A DNA stretch of 64,000 nucleotides from Sitta carolinensis (taxonomy: Eukaryota > Chordata > Aves > Passeriformes > Sittidae). Numbering within the stretch: position 1 is the stretch's first letter; each line of letters begins with the position of its first letter. The position numbers were made by a program, and so were the translations under genes. Where the stretch lies: NCBI GenBank assembly GCA_032173965.1, contig CM063285.1, positions 21,797,660 to 21,861,659 of the forward strand, written 5' to 3'. This document shows, piece by piece, positions 37,013 to 48,405 of this stretch. Under the pieces are notes generated by a model. The model was not told the DNA's origin. It worked only from the letters and a program-made list of their open reading frames with translations, and searched no databases.

Positions 37013-40000
37013 AGGTATAAATTTTTTACATTAAATTCTTATTGCTAGCAACTATAAACATAGAAGGGTTATCTAATTACAGAATTTCATTGCAGAAACA
37101 GCAAGTACATTCAAGAAACATTTCTTTGTGCACTGAATGCAAGTTAATATACAGCAAAATGTTAGTCAAAGCCAGTGTGATTTATTCATCTAATTAATTT
37201 TGCACCTTACTAGAAAGATAAAATTCCGGATAAAGAAAGCTGTACAGTTGGAAACTTTTTATACCTTTATACTTTCATGTGAATTTAAGCATATAAATTT
37301 CCCTAAGAAACCCAAGAATGTAAAAAAGAACCAGTTACTCAGTGGTGCATTTTGTATTTCTTGTCTTTATTCAGTACAAGACAATAAAGGGATTATGAAA
37401 TGTTTTGTTTTTTAAGTCCCAGACACTGTAAAAAGTAGAACAACTGAACATGTTGGAACTTAGATTTTGGTTTTTACTTAAAAAAAAATTGCATTTAGAT
37501 GTGATCATATATGCTGGTTTACTTTAAAAACACAGCATTATTTATATACTTTGTCATGTAAAGAAATCTAGTATTTATTAAAGGCATCTGTATGGATAAA
37601 ATCAGCAATTTTATTATTAAGACTGTTCACAGAAAGCCCAAGTCAAAAATGTTAAATGAGTTCATGCTTCCTCTTCAAATACCTTTTCTAAAGCTTTTTG
37701 TGGTGTTCATGTAGCTTTATTCTGGACCTTAGTGCTGCTGCTGCTCATGCCTTAGCTTTATTTAGCTTCTTCAAAAGAAGTGAGGGGAGAAAGATCAGAC
37801 TTTTCTGCTGAGAGTATAGGCTTTTTTCATCTTGCTGCCTTTCACAGAACTCGCAGGAAGAATCCAAGCTGGTGAGGGAAACTGCTTTTGAAATTTCTGG
37901 GTAACATCTCCTGTGTTGTCTATCTTGTCCTTTCATCACAGGCACTTTTATTTTCAGCATGAATAACTGTCACAAAAAATAATCTTCACAAGTTTCAGAG
38001 AGCATTATTTGCTCTGTTGAATCTTCTCAATGATCTTGACTCAAATATCAAAAACTCTTCACATAAGTGGGAAAACCTTTTTCATTCCCAAACCAGGGTA
38101 ACAATTTTGCTGGTATAGCAATTGAGCCAGCTTTGCTATAGAAAAGAATGCAATTCTTCCATCACTATGTTGGGAAAAAAAATTACAAGTAATTTTGTCG
38201 TTCTTGGGCTGTGGTTTCTTTTCCATGGTTCTGTTTCAATCTCTGTGACCTTGCAGCTGCTGCAGCCATGTTGCTTTGTCTCAGCAATGAGGCCTTAGTG
38301 TTTTTTCTTTCCTTTATGCTGTGAAGACCGTGACCTATTGACTTGTTATGATTTTTTAAAAGCTCTCCATAGAATTTAATCCAGTTGTTCACATCTGGAA
38401 AGTAGAAACATAACTGCCTGAATTTTTTTTTGTTTTTTCAGTGCGGGGTATGAGGAGGGGAGGAGAGGTAAAGGAAAGGATCAGGACTTGGATTTTAATT
38501 ACTTCTGCTTCTTGCTGAACTAGCTTTATTGATTTGTAGAAACTGAAGCTACTCAGAGGCCCAGTTTTATTCTTCAGACAGTCAAAATCTAACTTTACTG
38601 TACAAAAATCTTTACAGCAACATGCAGTTATTTGACTACCAGCTAATGAAAATACTTCCACATTAAAACAAGCCTTTATCCAGATTAAATGCAACTTTTT
38701 CAGGTTATTAGACATTTTGGTTAATTGGAATAGGCTTTACAGGTGTTTACATTCCAATCAGTCAGACTCTTCCATCTTAGTCAGAAAGGATTCAGACAGG
38801 AAGCAGAAATAAACCGGTTCTAATGTTTTTGGGGGGTTTTGATTGGTTGTTTCCTTTTTATTTTTTTTTTTTTAATCATTCATTCATCTAACACTTTTCC
38901 AATCTGTTCTCCAAGCTCTGCACATGTTTCCTGTGAGAGAGGATTAGTTGCAGTGGGAGCTAGTGACCTGAACAGCAAATGCACATATTTTACAATCTGG
39001 ATGTTTTCATTGCGTAATTTGAATATAAGACTTGCAAATGCTATTGTGTGTAGCAGTATATGGCACCACCACATACTGCTCCAGGTATTACAAAAAACAG
39101 AAACAAGAGGGAGAAAAATGGTTAACAGATGAGAAATCTGTGTTTCCTAATGCCATCTATAAGCCAAAGCAACCTAGAAATCTACAATGTTGACAGAAGT
39201 TTGTTTATTACTGGCTGGTCAGTGAAACTAGTAATGATCTGCCAGTAATTTTCTTACTTAGGCAGTAACAAAATTAGGTGCTTTTACTGGCAAAACCCTG
39301 GAGCACTAGGTAATTATACAATGAGGTCTGGGAAATTTAACATTTTCTTGGTAGTGTAGAGGTGGAGTTAGTCTGGGAAAATGCAAGGGAACTTAAACTT
39401 TTCTAGTGAAAGAAAAATTTGTGATACAACATAGAGATTAGTGCCTATATACATCCTGAACTTTGACCTGTGATAAGAAGGGAGAGGATTTATTTAACTG
39501 CAATTATGGTATTTATTTCTGTATAATTGAATGTGATAATAGCTACATAAATACCTTTGGTTCTGAACACCAGGAAAGAAGAAGAATCCTGAAGAAATAC
39601 CTTAAGAAGTAAAGGGAATGGTCAAATCTAAGGGTTTTTGTAGACACAGCTGTGTGTCAGATAAAGTAAGGTCAGTTCAGCTGCATGAAGAATACCACAG
39701 CAAAAGAGGGAATATTCTCTTTTATTATACTATTGAAATTTTTGTTATCAGGTTCATCATCATCAGTGTGAGTTTTCCTCATCATCCTAATTCTCTGAAT
39801 TAGATGTGGTATTTCTTAGCAATAATAAAGTGGCATAACTTAAAGATGTCAAAATAAAATGAAGGAAAAGGCGATATTTTCCAAGGTTTTGGTAAATGAA
39901 TAAATGCAGCCATCTTTGAAAAACTAGATGTGCTTTAAGTAAATCAAGCTGTTTTTCTTTGTATTTTTTGGCAATTTATTAATTGTCATAATTTCACAAG

Positions 40001-40836
40001 TCAATCTTCTTGACTTCTTACACTTTTGAGGTAAGATTGCTCAACGTGTTTTTGACTTGACAGTCTATCAAGTTCTGACCCTGAAATCTTCTAGTCATTT
40101 TACATTGTAGGTATACTAAAATGAGTCATTATGAAATATAATGCTAAAAAGCTGATGAATGTGTCGTAATGGCTGATTCTAACTCTTTCTATGAAACCAG
40201 TTATATATATATTTCATTAATTCTTAATATTTTATGATTATTTAAAAAACTTCTCTCTTATTAATTAATTAATTCTGAAGGTAAAAAAACTTATGGGTAC
40301 CTTGGAGTTTCTCTTTGGAAAAAAAAAAAAATACTATATAAAAACTATTTTAAGGGCCAGACACCTTGATCATGTTGGTTGTGCCTGAGCTATAAATAAG
40401 GAAATATGTAGGTTCACTCTTTATTCAGGAAATCCAAATATTATTCCTATAAAGGGGGAATAGAAACAATTTTTTAAAAGACAATTAAAGTAAATGCAAG
40501 GAAATTAAAAGACAAAGGATTTTTTTTAGATAAATATATTTTTGTTCTCTTGCTTGTGAAAAAAAAAAGTGCATAAATTTCATATCAAGCAGTGTGTTCT
40601 ACATGTTATCATTGCTAGGTACTAATATCCAGTCTATTTGGACAAGAAAAGCTCAGAAATTATATTTCTTATCTGGCACTTCAAAATCATATAAGATTTT
40701 TAAAGATGTTTTTGTTCTGGCACTGTTCACCTTTTCCAGTTAGTTGGACATCAAAAGTACTGTAGCTGCATAAACAAAGTATAAGGAAAATATTTTCATT
40801 TCCTTTAAAAGGTATCAATAAAAAGTGGGTTTTGGA

Positions 40837-40885
40837 TATGTTTGGATATATCTTGGTGAGTTTGAATTATGTTTGAATATATCTT
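40837..40885 (+). repeat. 18-bp imperfect direct repeat, period 31
   Basis: TATGTTTGGATATATCTT at 40837-40854 recurs with one mismatch at 40868-40885. It is a local duplication of no evident function. Confidence 0.75.
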
Positions 40886-43807
40886 ACTGGGAACATGGAT
40901 TAATTTGAGAGCACAACATTTCTCAAGTGTATCATCTGTTATTTTTAGATTGTGCTTTTATTAATGGGAAATTTGCTGAGTGAAGATTTTTAACAGAGCT
41001 ATACAGAACAGTCAAAGGAGACCCCTATTCATTTACCAGTGGTGTAAGTAGCAGGTCTAGTTTTGGGGTTTTGTTATAGTTTGGGTTTGTTTTTTTTTCT
41101 TCACTCTCTGGATCAGCTCTTATTTGTGGTATGTAGAGTAATGCTATAAAAGTACAGGTGTGGCCAGAGGTGGCTCTGAAATGTCAGGTGGTTTTATTCA
41201 GATAGGAATAAATTTCTAAATATTAAAGGTAGAAGTATTTCCCCTAGAGTCAAGTTTGTGAATAGCCATTGTATCCTTAGTGGTTTGAATACTTAAACTT
41301 TGAAGGAAATGAAAACCATTATCAGAATTTGATCTCTTAGTTTATCAGTACTTTTTCATAACCGCAAATTCAGATTTAGTCAATTCATTGTGCTTAATAA
41401 TAGCATGGAAATCACCAACATAATTTCTGAGTCAGGAGGATAAGAGTGAGCTGCACTACTCATTGCAAAAGCTGAGAATTTGTTTTGTGTGCATTTGGAG
41501 CACAAGCAACAAAAGTTTAGTATCTTATCTGTGATATGATCATGAGCAATTCTGCTTATTTCAAGTAGTTCTAGGCTATTATTCTCTAAATAGAAAAGGA
41601 CATTGTAATTTTATTGGTATGGAGTTAGGGAAATTCAGTTGTCTGGGAAAGCATTTTGTGCTGCATTTGGTTTTGCTCAAAAAGAGTTAGGAGTGGCCAA
41701 TTCTAAAGGGAAAGGGAGTGTATTCTTCTGTCCAGGACTGTCAGATTTTTAAAAATTTTATTAAAAGAGTAAGTTAATAAGTGTTTTATTCAATACGCAA
41801 TGTAAAGTTAAACATTAAATTCTAATCTAAAGTCTATAAAAGCAAGCACACATCAGAGATTCAGTCCTACACATGAAAACTGTTATCACTGAAATGAACA
41901 AAACTAAAATAATGTTGCTACTACTATGGCAGCTTTTTGCCCTTTTGGGGTTTCTAAAATAAAGAAAATACTTGTGCAAAAAATTTTGTATAAAACTCTA
42001 ATCACACTTTAAAAGATGTTAATGACTCCCACTGACCTTTTCATCTCTCACAAGTTATAACTGTGACTTAGACAAACAAACTCAAATATAGTAGCTGAGT
42101 GAAAAATAGTGGAAGTGGCCAGGAACACAGGGCTTGAACCATCAGTGGAACTTGTCTTTCTGTCACTTTTCAAGGAAGATGGATTTTGATTTTGAACGTG
42201 TGACAGCCCCTTCAGAATGATCCTGCTTGCTTGAAAAACCAAAGAGCTTTACTGTAAAAGTATTATATTGTCTTTACTGTCTCCTGGGTTTTTATCAGTT
42301 TCGTGGTTTCTAGATTTTTAACTATGAGGTCTAGGATTGGCAAGGGTTGGGGAGTGGTTACTTTTACTTTGTTTGGTTTTAAATAAAATCTCCTGGGTTT
42401 GAATACTCTCTTCCTGAAGATGTTTGCAAAATCCTAATCACTATTGCAACGTGGAACTAACAGATGGAGGAAACCCTCTGCTGTGAGGACCCTGCAGCCA
42501 GAGAAGGTGCTGAGCACTACCTAGAGCTCTTCCCTGGCTGGGAAAGAAAGCACTCCTGCAGCACAGAAACAGGAGGAATATTCCTTTTAATAAATGGAAG
42601 AACTTGCAGGAAACAAAGTGGCATGTGCCTCTTTTCGGTACTGCTGTTGCATATACAACAGTTGACAGTCCTCCAAAAAGTGAAGCAAATGCTTCAGAAG
42701 TCTCATTGTAAATTTTATCTGCTCATTTATGGGTAGAACATGAATTAAATGAAGTGAGTCCTTCCAGTCTGTGGTTCTCCCATGACTAGATAAATAACAA
42801 TAAAAGAATTAAAAACAGTGTTGCCCTGGGGACAGTAAGTCTCGCAAGATTACTAGTTTGTGTTTTTACTGTGTCAGCAAGGATGTAGATTTGTAAATAT
42901 CCCAGACTACCCAAAAGGGCAATAAGTTATTCCCCTTTTGTTGTTTTCTTACGTAATATACTTCCTTATTTTCATAGAGGAGGAAATATAATGCTGAGAA
43001 CCAGTGCTAGAAGTTGCCTACTCAGAGTCTTTCTCATAAATGAGTGAGTCAGAAGTTGCCAATTTGTCCAGGAAAAGCTATGTAACACCAGCACATAGAG
43101 ATGAAAGAAATATATTTTCTTAAGGATGCCTTGTACTACCAGAGTTTTAAAGGCTGATTAATTATAAAGGTCAGATGTTAATCTTTGTTTTCAGGATAAA
43201 AACTCTGCTTTGGGAAAAAACTTGAGTCATTTACTGTCAGCAGTGAATGCTTGGATTACATTAATTTATAGTTTGTGTTCTGCCATACATTGTCGTGGTA
43301 AATGCCTCTGAAGTGCTATTATATTGAAAAGACATTGTCATAGGAAAGCGTGTGTAACAAAGTCTGTGCTAAAGCATGTAGATATCATTCTGGAGTCATT
43401 AAAGCCAAGAGTTCTACTGTCCATCTTAGTGAAGGTTTGACTTGACTTACCCCATCTCTAGACCACTGCCAGTCTTAAACTCACAGAATGGGCTGCGGTT
43501 TCCAGTAAAATCTTTCTCAATTTGTACCTAAATTCCTTCTTTGTGTGTCTTATTTCTGCCATCATGTTAGCTGTCAGTATCCAGGAAGCTTTTCAACTGA
43601 TTGGCTGCTGAAATGCTTCTCTAGTGCCTCTGGGACTCTGTGGACTCAGTTTCGTTGCCTATATTTTCCATTTATGGACTACCATGTTACTGTATATGAA
43701 GAATTTGTGCAAGAGATGGAGAAGGAAGATGGAAAAATATATGAGAATTTGGTACAATGAGCCCTTGGCTACACTATGGCTACTTTATAAGGATATTTAA
43801 ACACAAT

Positions 43808-43832
43808 CCCCCCCCACCCCCCCAAAAAAAAA
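43808..43832 (+). repeat. C8-A-C7-A9 low-complexity tract
   Basis: C-rich then A-rich, resembling the junction at 14491-14514. No retroelement body is recognised on either side. Confidence 0.85.
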
Positions 43833-44629
43833 GCAATTTCAGATAAGCTTTTGTACTTTATTCTGTCTTTTTCTGATTTAGTGTCTTTGAAGTGTTTGTT
43901 TCCAAAGTATAATTTGCTTTTAAAATGAGCACTAATTGTTGCAAATAAAAATGGGACTTAAATTTTATACATAGTATTGAAGTTATGGAAGGAAAATTAT
44001 GGGGTTTTATTTTTTAAAAATAAACTCAAAAAAATATTCACTGGGTTTCAGTCTAAACACATCTCCCACACTGTATTCCTTAATTCAGGGCCTGAATTAA
44101 TACAAATTCACCCATTTTGCAGCCTTTGACCTTCCCAGAAAAATATTATTGTAGGATTTCTTTTGGAGTAATTCTCTTACAATTTCTTCCAACCTGAAGG
44201 ACTGGTGGGATTTAAACACCTTCTTTTCCTTTGCATCTTGTCAAGTTTGAAGGCCAATCTGAGCCAGAGCATTGCCCCATGGTGTTGTCAGACCTCCCAA
44301 TCCTACCCAGTCTTGTATTACTCATCTGGGCCTCTGGCAAGGAGATGTGGATTCCAGGGCCTGCCAGGTAGTTGAATATTAAAACCAAATCCTCAAGAGG
44401 TACTGAAGCTCTCATCTTCAACATTAGTTCCCATTCAGCTCTGAGTGCCTGGGCTTTGACTAGATGGGATGATCCTTGTCTTGGTTTGTATGACAGGTGG
44501 ACAGGTGTCTGCTAAGGAAGGCAGGTGGCTCCCTTGGAATGGAGAATGTAAACTCCATCCCTCCAAATTATTATAATTTTGAAATTAAGGGGCTCTCAGG
44601 CAAAGATATGGGAATAGTAATAACAGTTC

Positions 44630-44635
44630 TTTATT
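44630..44635 (-). promoter_or_regulatory. polyadenylation signal of the solo LTR
   Basis: AATAAA on the minus strand (TTTATT on plus) sits between the TATA-like box and the U5 end, where an LTR polyadenylation signal is expected. Its use in this copy is not shown. Confidence 0.6.
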
Positions 44636-44900
44636 AAGAGAATTAAAATAAGAATACAGTAATAGAAAACCCAAACCCACTGACAGAGTCAGAATCCAGC
44701 CTAGCACCCTGTGGGTCAGGGTGTTGGGAACGTCCAGTTAAATGGTGGCTGCAGCCCTCCTGCAGTGGCAGATGTGGTTCTGTTGAAGCAATGACCCTGT
44801 GGAAAGATAATGCATTTCCTCCGAAGGTCAGATGTAGATGGGCCTGGTCTTCCTCTGAGAATCCAGTGGGAAAGACTGCTTTGCTGTTCCAAATGTCAGA

Positions 44901-44907
44901 TTTTTAT
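44901..44907 (-). promoter_or_regulatory. TATA-like box of the solo LTR
   Basis: ATAAAAA on the minus strand lies about 290 bp from the U3 end of the LTR and about 270 bp upstream of its AATAAA. This is a plausible core promoter position. Current activity is unknown. Confidence 0.4.
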
Positions 44908-45195
44908 CCAGGTAGGAATTCTTGACTCTTCCCCCTGGATGGTGCATCTCCCAGTGGGATGCTGTAAGTTTATCAGACATGAAATGAGACTCAGTGGCCC
45001 ATTAACAGAAGATGCCTCCTTGAATGAGGACAGGTCATAGGAGAGATAAAGAAAAACTGCCCCAGCTGGTTTTTCAACAGCTGCCCCATTAACAGAGGAG
45101 AGCCACACTGCTCCCCCCTTCCCCTCCACCCCCCAGTTTCCAATATTGTGATAGAATACATGCTCTGGTCACATCTTGCACTGCAACCCAAGACA

Positions 45196-48100
45196 GTTCT
45201 CTTGACAGGAAATTAATGGCATGCCAGAATAGGTCTGCTCTGCTCCGGATAATGGAATTTCCTCACATTTTATGGCCTTGGTGTGAAGTTCTGATGCCAT
45301 TTAGTAATAATTTTGCCTTCAACTGAACAGACTCTAGATTTGGTCTTATTTTTTTTTGTCTTGAAACTGAAGCTATATCAGGTTTTCTATTTTGTTCATA
45401 TAGAAACTTTTGTCAGCCCTTTGCCAAGATAAATAATTCTCTTAGGGAACATAAATTGAACTGTTTTCATCTCATCTGACTCTAAACTATCTACTGATCT
45501 GTTTATCTAATCAACCCGTTTTCTTTCTTATCTATTATGTTGACATCTAAATTTTCATCTGTTATGAGACAGATTAAAGTGAAACAACTGCCGTCTATCA
45601 CTTCAGTATTCTCTCAAGCTTTCTCTCTTTTTCTAACCTACAAGAGTTGTTTCAACAGTGGACATTAAAATGATCCCAGACTGACTTATATGATTTTTAA
45701 ATTCAAACTTCGCTTTTCAAAACTTATGCCCATTTAGAGGAATTGTCTCCCTCATAAATATCTCTAAAAAATTAAGTTATATTTTAATTAATGCTTTCAA
45801 CTTGTGATACTACTTGGTGAAGTGCCAGTGCTATAAAATATTGTATCCAGATATTTGTATTTAAAATCAGTCTTCTTATTAATTTTATTTACAAAAATAA
45901 GAAATAAAGCACTCAGTTCAATCTTGTGGGGTGACACAAAGTTATAAATTCACATAAACCATCCCCCTGCCAAAAAAAAAAAAAACAAAACAAAAAGAAT
46001 AGCAGAAAAGTTTACAGTAAAAGCATTGGTTTTTTCAGTGTAGATTTACTACACATTATTCGTACTTTGTCAACTTAGTTAATGGAAATCAACTGAAGGG
46101 ACCTGGAGTTATTGTCCAATAGATACAATCGTTCCAATTGTCTATTTCTTACTTAGTGGGGTTTTTTATTTATTGGATGAGACAGGTTGGGTTCCTGCTT
46201 TCTGACTACTTTGCTGTGCCCTATGTGAGTAACCTGTAGGATTGCCCCCCTTCTAAAGTGCAAGTATCCCATTGTATTCAAAAGTTTTCTGACTTTGTGG
46301 GCTTTTTTCTGATTTTGTGTTACTGAGGAAGTAAAATATCTTGATGAGAAAAGAACAGGTCTGTGATTGAGATGGTGTACTGTAAACCACTGTGATTGGT
46401 CTAAGCTCTGTAATATGTTCTTATATCATCCTCAGCCAAATTTGATTGCACTGTTTGTTTTTTGTTTGTTCTTGTTTTGTTTTTTTTTTATTAAGAAGTA
46501 GATCTTTTGATTAGATAGAGAAAATGTAAGGGCTTTGCATCCTTTTTTTCCCACAGTTTTCTATGCCATCTCTGTAGGATTCTGTATATCCTGCCTCCTA
46601 GTCCCTCAGAAAAGGGGGAATCAATTCACTGAGGCAGTGGTAGAAACTTCAAAGAATGAGTCTCTAGCACAATTTAACTGAGAAAACTTTATTCATGCTT
46701 GAAAGAGTTCAGTCATGGCCTGGATACTGGCATCTATTTACTGTTCTTAGTATACCTGTATACATTTTTCCTAAATAAAAGGGAATAAGTATTATGAGCA
46801 GGATTAATGTTAGTAAGAAATCATGAGATGAAAGATGCCATGGAGCTAAAAATTATTTTGAATCCTGATTTTTTTTTTTTTTTTCCCCCTTGGGTATGGC
46901 TGAATTTCCCTACTAGGCTGAAACTAGGTCAATGAGCAGATAATTTATTTACATAACTACAAGTATTTTTTAGAGTTGTTGTTTTCACTGGTTTTGTTGT
47001 TTATCGTAATATATATTAATGAGATTTTTATATGTTCAGCCAATTTCCATTGGCTACCAGATTTGCACAGTTATCTACCATGTGTATAGAAAAGAAGGAG
47101 CTGGCCTTGCAAGGTGCTGTGTGGTGTAAAATTTCCTTGACACCAGTAAAGTTCAGCATTTTCATTGCCTCCCAGGACTGCAATGGAATATATGAAAATA
47201 TTTTATTGCTCCATTTTAATATTTATGGTTTTGCCTTTCATGCAATGGGATTTGAAACTACACTACAAAGCGACAATGAAAAGTGAAACTTTCAAGAGGC
47301 TGATTTTTGTTTTGAAGACATTGTAGTGTTCCCATTGAAAAAAGTGGTAATGGGCTCCAATTAGTATCTGGGCATCAGAGAAGAAACAGAATTATTCTTC
47401 TGAATCCAGAATACTCAAAAAATATACAGTCTGAAGAGTTTTTATTGGTTGGTGGCCATGAACTTAATTTTCCCTGGATCAGGTCTATGCTGGCTTTTTG
47501 TATTTTTTCTTAATACTCTTTAACAGTTCAGCTTAATCTAATTTTGGTGTTTAATATTCCTTTGTTTAAACAGTATCTCATTTTAAGAAAAATATTTCAA
47601 AGGGCATAATTGCACCCTCAGGTTTACATTAACATCTTGTGAAATAAGATACATGTTAAATTAGTACTGGTCAGAAATTAACTTACCGTGAGGCCTCTGT
47701 GTTTCCTTATGTTTAATTGCTAAAATGGTGAAACTTGAGAAAATATCTAACTTCCGCCTCTTCTTAACAACACAGAATTTGTAACGCTTTTATCCAACCT
47801 GATGCCATTTCAACAAAAACTGAAATGTTACCTTTACTGCATTTAGTAGCAGATTGAAATTATCTCCTGTAGAAAAGCTGCTCATGAAAGTGGACTCCAT
47901 CTTCAAAAGCACTGAATCAAATCCCCTCCTGCCCAGCTCATAGGATTTCTTCCTGGAATCTTACTGCATCCTGTGATAAAAATCCAAAGACTGAAATATC
48001 ATATGAACTTTTTTGCCTGGTCCCTTTACTCGGGGGCCACTAAGTTATCCATTAGCTTATTTGTTACTGGCTATATACTTACATTCAGAGCATCGCACAA
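45196..48100. other. AT-rich non-coding DNA, no gene seen
   Basis: This lies between the solo LTR and the next CR1. It holds an A14 run at 45972-45985 with CAAAA-type continuation, a T/G-rich patch at about 46450-46490 and T16 at 46869-46884. No exon, RNA gene or other repeat family is recognised. Confidence 0.7.
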
Positions 48101-48405
48101 AATCATAGAGTAATTTGGGTTGGAAGGGACCTTTGAAGATCCAAAACCTCTGCAGTGAGCAGAGCCATCTTCAACTACATCGGGTTGCTCAGAGCACTGT
48201 CTGGACTGACCTTGAGTGCTTCCAGGGATAGGCATCTACCATCTCTCTGGGCAACCTGTTCCAGTGTTTCATTACCCTCACTATAGAAAAAAAGTATTCC
48301 TTATACCTATTCTAAAGCAAACCACCTTCATTTTAAAATCATCCCTTGTCCTGTTTCAGCAGACCTTGCTGGTAACTCTGATAGTTTTCTCCCTTAGTAA
48401 TTTTA
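48101..48405 (-). mobile_element. CR1 LINE, 3' end fragment, minus orientation
   Basis: On the plus strand it begins AATCATAGAGTAATTTGGGT and continues TTGGAAGGGACCTTTGAAGA. Further in it has CTCTGGGCAACCTGTTCCAG and CCCTTGTCCTGTTTCAGCAG. This is the reverse complement of a CR1 3' region of the type common in neoavian genomes. It is diverged and non-coding; a 102-codon frame at 48216-48524 is an accident of the repeat. The match fades after about 48400 in duplicated TTTATAGTAATTTTATAG units, and may extend weakly to about 48520. Confidence 0.9.

Larger units (their letters stand above)
37013..44476. other. AT-rich non-coding DNA, no gene seen
   Basis: No repeat consensus or gene is recognised over about 7.4 kb. 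Minus-strand frames at 38183-38392 and 38389-38715 and short frames at 38839-39132 on both strands lack splice or domain support. A near-duplicate 18-mer pair lies at 40837-40885. A C8-A-C7-A9 tract lies at 43808-43832. Confidence 0.65.
44477..45195 (-). mobile_element. solo LTR of an endogenous retrovirus, probably passerine
   Basis: This is a 719-bp element with perfect 8-bp inverted ends, TGTCTTGG and CCAAGACA, matching the TG...CA rule of retroviral LTRs. On the minus strand a TATA-like ATAAAAA lies at 44907-44901. An AATAAA polyadenylation signal follows downstream at 44635-44630, about 155 bp before the element's minus-strand end. That order is U3, R, U5 and gives the orientation. No gag, pol or env sequence and no second LTR lie in the window, so it is a solo LTR left by recombination. 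I recall near-identical text from songbird LTR families but did not check it by search. Flanks ATCCT and GTTCT are not a clean target duplication. A 76-codon frame within it is not a gene. Confidence 0.85.
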
